A DNA stretch of 48,472 nucleotides from Bradyrhizobium sp. (GTDB lineage Bacteria > Pseudomonadota > Alphaproteobacteria > Rhizobiales > Xanthobacteraceae). Below the pieces are notes generated by a model. The model was not told where the DNA came from and did no database searches. It saw nothing but the letters and a program-made list of their open reading frames with translations. Positions within the stretch are counted from its first letter, which is position 1. Every line of letters begins with the position of its first letter. The stretch spans positions 1-48,472 of the forward strand of contig NZ_JADGRI010000005.1 in assembly GCF_017881085.1 (NCBI RefSeq). Direction: 5' to 3'. The position numbers were made by a program, and so were the translations under genes. This document shows, piece after piece, positions 32,459 through 41,340 of this stretch.

Positions 32459-33922
32459 ATGAACAAGCCCGTACTCCCAACGGAAATGGAATATGACGAC
32501 AACGGGCCGCTTTATGTGGCCCAAAAGAAGGTCTATCCGCAGAGCGTTTCCGGAACCTTCCGCCGCATCAAATGGGGGCTGATGGCATTCTGCCTCGGCG
32601 TCTACTACCTGCTGCCGTTCGTGCGCTGGAATCGCGGCCTCGGCGCCCCCAGCCAGGCGGTGCTGATCGACCTCCCCAACAGCCGCTTCTATTTTTTCTT
32701 TATCGAGCTTTGGCCCCAAGAGGTCTACTATTTTACCGGCCTGTTGATCGTCGCCGCCCTTACGCTGTTCCTGATGAACTCGATGGGCGGACGCATCTGG
32801 TGCGGATATCTATGTCCGCAGACCGTGTGGACGGATCTGTTCTACGCCGTCGAGCGCCTGATCGAGGGTGACCGCCGCGAGCGCATGAGAAAAGACGCCG
32901 CGCGGGGTACGCTGAAGCTGGAGCGCTTCGCCGAGATCACGCTGAAGCATTCGATCTGGCTGATGATCGCATGGTGGACCGGGGGCGCCTGGGTGCTCTA
33001 TTTCAACGACGCGCCGACGCTGGTGAAGCAACTCGTGACGTTCCAGGCACCCATGCTGGCCTATATCTGGATCGGAATCCTGACCGCGACGACCTATGTT
33101 CTCGCCGGGTTCCTGCGCGAGCAGGTCTGCGTCTATATGTGCCCATGGCCGCGCATCCAGGCGGCGCTCACCGACGAATGGGCGCTCAATGTCACCTACA
33201 AATACGATCGCGGCGAAAAGCGTACTTCCCTGAAGAAGGCGATCGAATTGCGGGCGCATGGCGAAACCGCCGGCGACTGCATCGACTGCTATCAGTGCGT
33301 CGCCGTTTGTCCGACCGGCATCGACATCCGCAACGGCCCGCAGCTCGACTGCATCCAGTGTGGCCTGTGCATCGATGCCTGCGACACGGTGATGAAGAAG
33401 ATCGGCCGGGAAACCCGCCTGATCGGCTACGACAACGACATCAACATCCACCGCCGCCAGGCCGGCAAGCCGCCGGTCTATCGCCTCGTCAGGCCGCGCA
33501 CGATCGTCTACAGCGCCATGATCGCCGCCGTCGGGGCGGTCATGCTGTATGCGATGCTGACGCGGTCGCTGCTCGACGTCAACGTATTGCATGACCGCAA
33601 TCCGGTCGCGGTGCGACTGAGCGACGGCTCTGTTCGCAACGCCTTTACGGTTCGGCTTCTGAACAAGCGGGGCTTCGACCGCGTCATCGCGATCGACGTC
33701 GACGGGCCGGCTAACGTCACGGTCCATGTCGTTGGCGTCGATTCCGTCACACCGGACCGGCCGATGATCATCCTGGCGCGGGATACCACAACCGAGCTGA
33801 GGGTTCTCGTCACGGCACCGTTGGAAGAAAATGCCGAAAAATCGATCCCGGTGAAATTCCGCGTCACCGACATCGGGCTCGGCGAGGTCGCATCCGCAAC
33901 CGATCATTTCGTTACTCCCTGA
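32459..33922 (+). CDS. fixG: FixG/CcoG membrane iron-sulphur protein (RdxA family)
   Basis: A 487-residue protein with about five membrane helices, NapH-like cysteine motifs CGYLCP and CMCPWP, and two ferredoxin clusters: CIDCYQCVAVCP (from Cys274) and CIQCGLCIDACD. The C-terminal 130 residues form the FixG-type immunoglobulin-like periplasmic domain. CcoG proteins are cupric reductases that supply Cu(I) for the CuB site of cbb3 oxidase. It is the first gene of fixGHIS and has its own FixK box. The start has only a weak ribosome-binding site. Confidence 0.96.
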   Translation: MNKPVLPTEMEYDDNGPLYVAQKKVYPQSVSGTFRRIKWGLMAFCLGVYYLLPFVRWNRGLGAPSQAVLIDLPNSRFYFFFIELWPQEVYYFTGLLIVAALTLFLMNSMGGRIWCGYLCPQTVWTDLFYAVERLIEGDRRERMRKDAARGTLKLERFAEITLKHSIWLMIAWWTGGAWVLYFNDAPTLVKQLVTFQAPMLAYIWIGILTATTYVLAGFLREQVCVYMCPWPRIQAALTDEWALNVTYKYDRGEKRTSLKKAIELRAHGETAGDCIDCYQCVAVCPTGIDIRNGPQLDCIQCGLCIDACDTVMKKIGRETRLIGYDNDINIHRRQAGKPPVYRLVRPRTIVYSAMIAAVGAVMLYAMLTRSLLDVNVLHDRNPVAVRLSDGSVRNAFTVRLLNKRGFDRVIAIDVDGPANVTVHVVGVDSVTPDRPMIILARDTTTELRVLVTAPLEENAEKSIPVKFRVTDIGLGEVASATDHFVTP

Positions 33923-33944
33923 AGAATCCAAGAAGGAACCCGGC

Positions 33945-34445
33945 ATGAGCAGATCGCACGTTTCACCGAAGCCTCTCACCGGACGCAAGGTGCTTGTCAT
34001 GCTGGTCGCGTTTTTCGGCGTGGTGTTCGGGGTAAACTTCCTGATGATGAAGCTCGCTATCGATACCTTGCCGGGGACTGAAGTGGACTCGGCCTACAGC
34101 GCCAGCCTGGCTTACGAGAAGGAGATCGCGGCGGCGCACGATCAGGACGCGCGGGCATGGAAGATCAATGCCCACGTTCAGCGCGGTACGGATGGCGGCG
34201 CCACGGTGCAGGTCGAGGCGCGCGACAACAAGGGCGTACCGATGTCCGGCCTGACGTTTCAAGGCCGCTTCGAACGGCCGACCGACCGGCGAGCCGATCA
34301 GTCGGTTGGACTCACGGAAGTCGGCGGCGGCGTCTATCGCGGCAACGCGCCGCTGATCGCTCCCGGACAATGGGATCTGGTGCTCGAAGGCGACGCGGCG
34401 GGACAGCGGATGTTCCTGTCTAAGAATCGCGTGCTGCTGAACTAG
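33945..34445 (+). CDS. fixH: FixH/CcoH cbb3 oxidase assembly protein
   Basis: A 166-residue protein with one N-terminal membrane helix (about residues 17-38) and a periplasmic domain that ends in the typical LIAPGQWDLVLEG strand. FixH is needed for stable assembly of the cbb3 oxidase. It lies 22 bases after fixG, after an AAGAAGGAA site, and 12 before fixI. Sequence conservation in this family is low, so context is important for the call. Confidence 0.93.
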   Translation: MSRSHVSPKPLTGRKVLVMLVAFFGVVFGVNFLMMKLAIDTLPGTEVDSAYSASLAYEKEIAAAHDQDARAWKINAHVQRGTDGGATVQVEARDNKGVPMSGLTFQGRFERPTDRRADQSVGLTEVGGGVYRGNAPLIAPGQWDLVLEGDAAGQRMFLSKNRVLLN

Positions 34446-34457
34446 GAAAACCCGACC

Positions 34458-36650
34458 ATGCAGGCGACGCGCGACTTCTCCCATTATGTGAGGGATGCAG
34501 GCCCGGGCCTGCAGCACATCGACCTTGCCATCGAAGGCGTCAGCTGTGCCGGATGCATGTCGAAGATCGAGCGGGGGCTGTCGGCGATCCCCGACGTCAC
34601 GCTCGCGCGCGTCAATCTGACCGACCGTCGCGTGGCGCTGGAATGGAAGCAGGGCACGCTCGATCCCGCCCGCTTCATCGACCGGCTCGCGGAGCTTGGC
34701 TACAAGGCCTATCCGTTCGAAACCGCGGGCGCGGAGGCGGCGGAGGCCGAACAATCGCGCTTTCTGATGCGCTGTCTCGGGGTCGCGGCATTCGCGACCA
34801 TGAATGTGATGATGCTTTCGATTCCGGTGTGGTCCGGCAATGTCAGCGACATGATTCCGGAACAGCGGGATTTCTTTCACTGGCTGTCGGCGCTGATCGC
34901 GCTGCCGGCGGCGGCCTATGCCGGCCAGCCTTTCTTCCGCTCGGCATTCCGCGCACTGCGCACCGGCAACGTCAACATGGACGTTCCGATCAGTATCGGC
35001 GTGATTCTTGCGCTTGCGATGTCGGTGGTCGAGACCATCAATCACGCCGAGCATACCTATTTCGATGCCGCGATCATGCTGCTGACGTTTCTCCTGGTGG
35101 GACGCTACCTCGACCAGAGCATGCGGCGGCGAACGCGGGCGGTCGCCGGAAATCTCGCGGCGCTCAAGGCGGAGACCGCGACCAAATTCGTCGGCGCCGA
35201 TGAAATCTCGCAAGTCCCGGTCGCTGCGATCTTTCCGGGCGACATTGTGCTGCTGCGGCCGGGCGAGCGTTGCGCGGTCGATGGCACCGTGATCGAAGGC
35301 CGCTCCGAGATCGACCAAAGCCTGATCACCGGCGAAACCCTGTACGTCACCGCGGAGCAGGGCACCTCGGTCTATGCCGGCTCGCTCAACATCTCCGGCA
35401 CATTGCGCGTGCGGGTTTCCGCGGCATCGGAAGGTACGCTGCTGGCGGAGATCACCCGGCTGCTCGATAATGCGCTGCAGGCGCGCTCCCGCTATGTGCG
35501 GCTCGCGGACCGGGCGTCGCGGCTCTATGCGCCGGTGGTGCATGCCACCGCGCTATTGACCGTGCTTGGCTGGGTGCTGCTGGGCGCCAGCTGGCACGAC
35601 GCCATCGTTACAGGCGTGGCGGTTCTCATCATCACCTGCCCCTGTGCGCTGGGTCTCGCGATCCCGACGGTGCAGACCGTTGCCTCCGGCGCGATGTTCA
35701 AGGCTGGCGTCCTGCTCAATTCCGGCGATGCGATCGAGCGGCTGGCCGAGATCGACTGGATCATCTTCGACAAGACCGGAACCCTCACGTTGCCCGATCT
35801 CGAAGTGGTGAACGCCGCCGGCATCCCCGACGAGGTGTTCCGTCTCGCGGGCCAGCTCGCGCTGGCAAGCCATCATCCGGTCGCCGCCGCCGTGGCGCAG
35901 GCGGCGGGCGCGAAATCGCCTTTTGTCGGCGCCGTCGAGGTGCCCGGGCAGGGCGTGCGCGGCATGCTCGGCCAAACCGAGATGAGGCTGGGAAGGCCGT
36001 CGTTCTGCGACGCGGAGCAACTGGCGAACGAGCGCGCGAAGCTCGACCCGGAAGCCTCCATCGTGGCGTTCAGCCTCGGCGAAGCGAAATACGTGTTCGC
36101 CGTGCGCCAGGCGCTGCGCCCGGACGCGCGAGCGATGATCTCGGCGCTGCAGAAGCGCAACATCCGGCTTGAAATTCTCTCGGGCGACCGGGAGCCTGCG
36201 GTGCAGGCGGCGGCGCGAGCGCTCGGCATCGGCGAATGGCGTGCCGGCGTGACGCCGGCCGACAAGATCACACGGATCGAGGATCTGAAGCGGCAAGGCC
36301 ACAAGGTGCTGATGGTCGGCGACGGCCTGAACGATGCGCCGTCGCTCGCCGCGGCGCATGTCTCGATGTCGCCGATCAGCGCCGCGCATCTGAGCCAGGC
36401 GACCGCCGATCTGGTTTTCCTCGGCAAACCGCTGGCGCCGGTGGTCGCGGCCATCGATTATGCGCGCAAGGCGCTGTTTTTGATGCGGCAGAACCTCTGG
36501 CTCGCGATCGGCTACAATCTTCTGGCGGTTCCGATCGCGATCGGCGGCGTGGTGACCCCGCTGATCGCGGCAGCTGCGATGTCCGGCTCATCCATTCTGG
36601 TCATGCTGAATGCGCTTCGCGCCCGCCGCGTCGCCAAGGGGAGAGCGTGA
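34458..36650 (+). CDS. fixI: FixI/CcoI copper-exporting P1B-type ATPase
   Basis: A 730-residue copper ATPase. The N-terminal heavy-metal domain has the Cu(I) pair Cys30-AG-Cys33. Eight membrane helices are expected; the transport motif is Cys394-Pro-Cys396 in ITCPCALGLAIP. The actuator has ITGETL, the phosphorylation site is Asp438 in FDKTGTLTLP, and the hinge is GDGLNDAPS at 622. FixI-type pumps deliver copper to the periplasmic side for the cbb3 oxidase rather than for detoxification. Its stop overlaps the fixS start as TGATG. Confidence 0.96.
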   Translation: MQATRDFSHYVRDAGPGLQHIDLAIEGVSCAGCMSKIERGLSAIPDVTLARVNLTDRRVALEWKQGTLDPARFIDRLAELGYKAYPFETAGAEAAEAEQSRFLMRCLGVAAFATMNVMMLSIPVWSGNVSDMIPEQRDFFHWLSALIALPAAAYAGQPFFRSAFRALRTGNVNMDVPISIGVILALAMSVVETINHAEHTYFDAAIMLLTFLLVGRYLDQSMRRRTRAVAGNLAALKAETATKFVGADEISQVPVAAIFPGDIVLLRPGERCAVDGTVIEGRSEIDQSLITGETLYVTAEQGTSVYAGSLNISGTLRVRVSAASEGTLLAEITRLLDNALQARSRYVRLADRASRLYAPVVHATALLTVLGWVLLGASWHDAIVTGVAVLIITCPCALGLAIPTVQTVASGAMFKAGVLLNSGDAIERLAEIDWIIFDKTGTLTLPDLEVVNAAGIPDEVFRLAGQLALASHHPVAAAVAQAAGAKSPFVGAVEVPGQGVRGMLGQTEMRLGRPSFCDAEQLANERAKLDPEASIVAFSLGEAKYVFAVRQALRPDARAMISALQKRNIRLEILSGDREPAVQAAARALGIGEWRAGVTPADKITRIEDLKRQGHKVLMVGDGLNDAPSLAAAHVSMSPISAAHLSQATADLVFLGKPLAPVVAAIDYARKALFLMRQNLWLAIGYNLLAVPIAIGGVVTPLIAAAAMSGSSILVMLNALRARRVAKGRA

Positions 36651-36814
36651 TGGAAGTGATGGTCATTCTGGTGCCGCTGGCACTCGGACTTGGGCTGGTT
36701 GGCCTGCTCGGATTCCTCTGGTCGCTCAAGAGCGGTCAGTATGACGATCTCGAGGGCGCGGCCTGGCGGGCCATCGCCGATGACGAGCCGCCGCAGGAGA
36801 AGCCGGCTGAGTGA
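36650..36814 (+). CDS. fixS: FixS/CcoS small cbb3 maturation protein
   Basis: A 54-residue protein starting MEVMVILVPLALGLGLVGLL with one membrane helix and the family signature FLWSLKSGQYDDLEG. CcoS is needed for haem b and copper cofactor insertion into CcoN. The track only shows it as the tail of a false 192-residue ORF. The ATG overlaps the fixI stop by one base (TGATG), so translation is coupled. GGGGAGAG in the end of fixI is the ribosome-binding site. Confidence 0.95.
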   Translation: MEVMVILVPLALGLGLVGLLGFLWSLKSGQYDDLEGAAWRAIADDEPPQEKPAE

Positions 36815-36835
36815 GGCGCTGCAGAGCCTCCTCAG
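36807..36835. terminator. Hairpin spanning the stop codons of fixS and glgA
   Basis: CTGAG-t-GAGGC, an 8-base loop, then GCCTCCTCAG form a 10-bp stem with a one-base bulge. The stem includes the fixS stop (36812-36814) and the glgA stop (36832-36834), so one structure can end both convergent transcripts. There is no T-run. Confidence 0.5.
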
Positions 36836-38247
36836 GAAGACAACGCCTTGCGATAAAGCGCGTTGTAGCAGGCGGCCGAAATGTCCCAGCTGAACGATCG
36901 CGACATCGCGCTGCGCCGCATCGAGTTGAGGCGATCCTTCGCCATGTAGGTCGCGAACGCGCGCCGGACGCCGCCGAGGAACGATTCTGTTGAGGGACGG
37001 TCGAACAGGAAGCCCGTTTCGCCGTCGGTGATGGTTTCCGCCAGCCCTCCGGTCTGGTGACCGATCGGCAGCGATCCGAACTTCTGCGCATACATCTGGC
37101 TCAACCCGCACGGCTCGAAGCGCGACGGCATCAGGGTAAAATCGCTGCCGGCGAAAATCCGCCGCGCCTGTCCGTCATTGAAGCCGATGGCGACGCCGAT
37201 CGCGTCCGGGCGGCGGCGGTGCGCATCGACCAGCGCCTGCTCGATGTCGGGCTCGCCGCTGCCGGTCACGATGAGCTGTCCCCCGGACTCGATGATCTCG
37301 TCGGCGGCGGCCAATACCAGATCAACGCCTTTCTGATGAACGAGGCGGGCCACCAGGCCGAAGATCGGTCCGCGCGACAGCGCCAGGCCGAACTGCTGGC
37401 GGACGTAGTCCGAGTTGGCCTGCTTGCCTTCCCAGTCGCCGGGAGCAAACGGCTGCGCCAGTTGCGCGCAGACCCGGGGATCCCAGCTCTCGTCGATGCC
37501 GTTCAGTATTCCCGTCAATTGCGCGGCATCGGAGCGGCGGCGCAGCAGGCCTTCGAGACCGCAGCCGAGTTCCGGCGTGGTGATCTCCCTGGCATAGGTC
37601 TCGCTGACCGTGGTGAGGTGCGACGCGTAGATCAGGCCGCCTTTGAGGAAGGACAGTTTATCGTAAAACTCGAGGCCTTCGATATGGAAGGAGTCTTCCG
37701 GTGCGCCGATCCGGCGCAGCGACTCCTTGGGAAACAGGCCCTGATAGGCGAGGTTGTGGATGGTCAGGATGGTGGGAATCCTGATGTTGTTCCAGGCGAG
37801 GTAGGCCGGCACGAGTGCGGCCTGCCAGTCATTGGCGTGAACCAGGTCCGCTGCCCAGTTCTTGTCCAGACTGCCTGCCGCCAGCTCAGCCGCGACCGAG
37901 GCAAACCGGCCGAAGCGGATATCGTTGTCCGGCCAGTCGCGGCCGGACGGGTCGCCATAGGGGTTGCCCGGGCGGTCGTAAAGTTGCGGACAGAGCAGAA
38001 CGTAGACGGGCAGGCCGTCTCTGGTCGCCGCCAGGCCGAGCGTGCAAGCCGGCATTTCCGCTTTCGCCGGACAATGGCCAACGATTTGAATATGCGTGAA
38101 TTGTTCGACGACGTCACGATAGCCCGGGAGCAGGATCCTGACATCGGCCCAGAGCCGCAGCGCCCGGGGCAAGGCCGCCGAAACCGCCGCGAGACCGCCC
38201 ACCCGGATAAAGTCGTCCATCTCGGTCGTGACGAACAGAACTCTCAA
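36832..38247 (-). CDS. glgA: Glycogen/starch synthase GlgA (GT5)
   Basis: A 471-residue GT5 enzyme of normal length. The N-terminal loop reads DDFIRVGGLAAVSAALPRAL, aligned with the KxGGLADV motif of GlgA, but position 15 is Arg instead of Lys. The C-terminal active site SRFEPCGLSQMYAQKFGSLP with HQTGGLAETI is fully conserved. It adds glucose from ADP-glucose (or UDP-glucose) to alpha-1,4-glucan ends. No glgB, glgC or glgP is in the window, though a debranching-type enzyme lies at 19486. It is convergent with fixS, 17 bases apart. Arg15 could alter donor use. Confidence 0.9.
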   Translation of the reverse strand: MRVLFVTTEMDDFIRVGGLAAVSAALPRALRLWADVRILLPGYRDVVEQFTHIQIVGHCPAKAEMPACTLGLAATRDGLPVYVLLCPQLYDRPGNPYGDPSGRDWPDNDIRFGRFASVAAELAAGSLDKNWAADLVHANDWQAALVPAYLAWNNIRIPTILTIHNLAYQGLFPKESLRRIGAPEDSFHIEGLEFYDKLSFLKGGLIYASHLTTVSETYAREITTPELGCGLEGLLRRRSDAAQLTGILNGIDESWDPRVCAQLAQPFAPGDWEGKQANSDYVRQQFGLALSRGPIFGLVARLVHQKGVDLVLAAADEIIESGGQLIVTGSGEPDIEQALVDAHRRRPDAIGVAIGFNDGQARRIFAGSDFTLMPSRFEPCGLSQMYAQKFGSLPIGHQTGGLAETITDGETGFLFDRPSTESFLGGVRRAFATYMAKDRLNSMRRSAMSRSFSWDISAACYNALYRKALSS

Positions 38248-38445
38248 AAACTGCCCTCGTTGCCCCGGTCTGACCTAAATTTATGCAAGAACGATTCCAG
38301 TTTCTCTTCCGGGTTGAAATGGGAATTGGGACGGGCTTCCGCCAGAGCCTTACCGGCTCGTTAGGGAAATGCTTCCCCCGTCGAGCCGCGCAATTTAGGG
38401 TCACGCCGCGACTTGAAGCGCGCGGGCCGGAGGGATTCTCGAGCA

Positions 38446-39651
38446 ATGACGATAGCGGCAAATGATGAGGCTAATTTGACAAAGAGCTTCGCGGGTCTTC
38501 GCGTGCTGGATTTTTCGACCACGATCGCCGGCCCACATTGCACCCGGATGCTCGCGGACATGGGCGCGGAAGTCATCAAGATCGAACAGGTCGAAGGCGA
38601 GACGATGCGGACCCGCCCGCCGGTCCGCAACGGCTGCTCCACTGCCTTCGGCCAGCTCAATGTCGGCAAGAAGAGCCTCGTTCTCGATCTGAAGTCGGCT
38701 GACGCGATCGAAATCGTCCGCCGCCTGGTCGCCAGCGCCGATGTGCTGGTCGAGAATTTCCGCCCCGGCGTGATGCGCCGGTTGAAGCTCGACTACGGCT
38801 CGCTGCGCGAACTCAATCCGAAACTGATCTATTGTTCGATCTCCGGCTACGGCCAGACCGGGCCGTCGGCGGAACTGCCGGCCTACGCGCCGGTCATCCA
38901 CGCCTCTTCCGGCTACGAGATGGCACACCTCGCGTATCAGCCCGGGCGGTCCCGCCCGGATTACTGCGGCATCTACCACGCCGATGTTCTGACCGGCGTC
39001 TATGCCTTCGGGGCGATTTCGGCGGCGCTGTATCAGCGTCACGGCACTCAAAAAGGCCAGCACATCGACGTCTCGATGCTGGAATCGATGCTCAGCCTGA
39101 CCTTGAACGAAGTGCAGTGGTCGCAATTCCCGGTGAAGCAGACCCAGCGGCCGCTGTTCGGCCCGGTCGAGACTGCCAATGGATATGTGATGCTGGCGGT
39201 CGCCAGCGAGAAGACATTCCAGAGCCTGACCAAGGTGATCGGTCATCCCGAGTGGATATCCGATCCGCGCTTTGCCAGATATTCCGACCGCCGCGACCAC
39301 TGGGGCGATCTGATGAATGGCGTCGAGGCGTGGTCGCGCGCGCTGACCACGGAAAAATGCCTCACCGAACTGAACGGCCACGGCGTTCCCTGTTCCGCCT
39401 ATCGCACGGTGGCCGAAGCATTGAACGATCCGCAGATCGCCCATCGCGGCGCATTGTCCGAGGTCCGCGATGGCGGAGGCACGTTCAAGGTGCTGAACCT
39501 GCCGTTCCGCATGTCCGGCGCGACAGTGTCCGCGGCAGAGCGGATGTCGACCCTGGGCGAGCACACCGTTGCGCTGTTGAAGGAGGCCGGCCTTTCCCTG
39601 GATGAAATCGCCGCCTTCTCCGACAAACCGCTGGCGGCGGAGCTGCGCTAA
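38446..39651 (+). CDS. CaiB/BaiF-family (class III) CoA-transferase
   Basis: A 401-residue protein from ATG 38446, preceded by GGAGGG; the track start is an upstream TTG. The family opening FAGLRVLDFSTTIAGPHCTR and GAEVIKIEQVEGETMR is clear. The catalytic Asp is Asp180 in YHADVLTGVYAFGAISAAL, and the domain swap region YGQTGPSAELPAYAP is typical. These enzymes move CoA between carboxylic acids (formyl/oxalate, succinate/benzylsuccinate, mesaconate and so on) in the cytoplasm. It precedes a peptide-type ABC importer by 141 bases and may activate the imported acid. A CCCCGG-CCTTG-CCGGGG hairpin at 39709-39725 lies between them. Confidence 0.92.
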   Translation: MTIAANDEANLTKSFAGLRVLDFSTTIAGPHCTRMLADMGAEVIKIEQVEGETMRTRPPVRNGCSTAFGQLNVGKKSLVLDLKSADAIEIVRRLVASADVLVENFRPGVMRRLKLDYGSLRELNPKLIYCSISGYGQTGPSAELPAYAPVIHASSGYEMAHLAYQPGRSRPDYCGIYHADVLTGVYAFGAISAALYQRHGTQKGQHIDVSMLESMLSLTLNEVQWSQFPVKQTQRPLFGPVETANGYVMLAVASEKTFQSLTKVIGHPEWISDPRFARYSDRRDHWGDLMNGVEAWSRALTTEKCLTELNGHGVPCSAYRTVAEALNDPQIAHRGALSEVRDGGGTFKVLNLPFRMSGATVSAAERMSTLGEHTVALLKEAGLSLDEIAAFSDKPLAAELR

Positions 39652-39792
39652 CGCCAAGCGCGCGTCGACGGCAGCACAACAACTGCGGCTTTTCATCCCG
39701 AGCATACTCCCCGGCCTTGCCGGGGCCAATGTTTCCAGCCAAGCTTGCGAACGATCCGGAATACCGGACGTAGCGCTCTGGCAGGAGACGAC

Positions 39793-41334
39793 ATGATGGC
39801 GGCGATCCGCTCGCGCAAATCGGCGCAAATAGTCCTTGGTGCGGCATTTGGCGCAGCCTTGTTTGCGGGCGCTGCCCACGCGCAGAAGCAGGGTGGCAGC
39901 ATCACGGTCGGCCTCGAGCTCGACATTCCCGGCTTCGATCCGCTGAAGGTCGGCGTCTACGACACTTCGGCCGAAACGGCGGCGGCAGCGATTTTCGATA
40001 CGCTCACCACGCTCGACGACAAAGGCGAGGCGCAGCCGAAGCTCGCGCTGTCCTGGACGCATTCCGATGATTTCAGGACCTGGACCTTCAAGCTGCGGTC
40101 CGGCGTCAAGTTCCATGATGGCACGCCGTTCGATGCCGAAGCGGTGAAAGCCAATTTCGACCGGCAGAAGGATCCGGCCAATAAATGCCGCTGCGCGTTT
40201 TACATTTCTTTCATCCACGATGTGCAGGCGTCCGACGAAATGACTGTGGTTTATAATCTGATCGATCCATCGGTGAACCTGCCGGCGATCATGACGATCC
40301 AGAGTTCGAACTTCGTCATCCAGTCGCCGACGGCGTGGAAGACCAAGGGCGATGATTACAACCGCAATCCCGTCGGCACCGGACCTTATATCCTGAAATC
40401 GTGGACCGCGGGCGACCGCATGGTTCTCGAAAGGAATCCGGACTACTGGAACAAGGGGCATCCCCATCTCGATCGCATCGTCCTGAAGCCGCTGCCGGAC
40501 GCGCAGTCGCGCTTCGCCAGCCTGCAATCGGGCGAGGCGGATATCATCTGGGATGACGAGGTCGACGCGGACAATATCCAGAAGGCGCAAAAAGACCCGA
40601 AGATGACGGTCCACACCTATGCGGGCTCCGGCGCTTCGGTCTATGCCTTCAACACCAAGGTGGTGCCGTTCGACGATGTGCGCGTGCGCCAGGCCCTGGT
40701 GATGGCGATCGACCGCAACAAGATGTCGCAGGCCCTTACCAACGGGCTGAGCCGGCCGGCCTCCAATCCCTACGGCGAGGGCTCTTGGGTCAAGTGCAAG
40801 GACGACGGGGCGCTGCCCAGCGACGTCGAGAAGGCCAAGGCGCTGATCAAGGATTACGGCAAGCCGGTTGACTTCAAGATGATCGTCTCCGCGACCCCGC
40901 GCGGACGTAACACCGGTCAGATCCTGCAACAGTTCTGGAAGCGGATCGGCGCCAACATGGAGATCGAACAGGTCGACCAGGCCACCATCGTGCCGCGCGC
41001 CTTCATGCGGCAGTTCCAACTGACGCCGTGGCGGATCATCGATCTCGCTGATCCCGACCCGCAGATGTATGCGAATTTCCACACCGGCAGCCCGGTCGCG
41101 CTCGCCAACTATTCCAATCCGGAGCTCGATCACCTGCTCGAACATGCGCGCGTTACGGCCGACGTCGCCAGGCGCACCGACGACTATTGCGCGATCAGCC
41201 GGCTGATCAATCAGGAGGCGATCTGGTTCTGGACCTTCCAGAATACCTATTACGCAATTTCGAGCGCCAAACTGAAGGGTTTGCCGAAGATCTATGGCGG
41301 CGTGATCGACGTGTCCAACGTCTGGATGGAATAA
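39793..41334 (+). CDS. ABC transporter binding protein, family 5 (DppA/OppA-like)
   Basis: A 513-residue periplasmic protein from ATG 39793 with a CAGGAGA site; the track TTG start at 39745 would precede the signal peptide with a 16-residue extension. The signal peptide has RSRK then a hydrophobic core and ends AHA at residue 30. Mature family features include GFDPLKVGVYDTSAETAAAA, WTFKLRSGVKFHDGTPFDAE and NRNPVGTGPYILKSW. Such proteins bind peptides, opines, nickel complexes, glutathione or oligosaccharides. The ligand is unknown; nearby CoA-transferase and dehydrogenases suggest a carbon source rather than nickel. It heads a five-gene importer operon. Confidence 0.93.
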   Translation: MMAAIRSRKSAQIVLGAAFGAALFAGAAHAQKQGGSITVGLELDIPGFDPLKVGVYDTSAETAAAAIFDTLTTLDDKGEAQPKLALSWTHSDDFRTWTFKLRSGVKFHDGTPFDAEAVKANFDRQKDPANKCRCAFYISFIHDVQASDEMTVVYNLIDPSVNLPAIMTIQSSNFVIQSPTAWKTKGDDYNRNPVGTGPYILKSWTAGDRMVLERNPDYWNKGHPHLDRIVLKPLPDAQSRFASLQSGEADIIWDDEVDADNIQKAQKDPKMTVHTYAGSGASVYAFNTKVVPFDDVRVRQALVMAIDRNKMSQALTNGLSRPASNPYGEGSWVKCKDDGALPSDVEKAKALIKDYGKPVDFKMIVSATPRGRNTGQILQQFWKRIGANMEIEQVDQATIVPRAFMRQFQLTPWRIIDLADPDPQMYANFHTGSPVALANYSNPELDHLLEHARVTADVARRTDDYCAISRLINQEAIWFWTFQNTYYAISSAKLKGLPKIYGGVIDVSNVWME

Positions 41335-41340
41335 CGGCCG

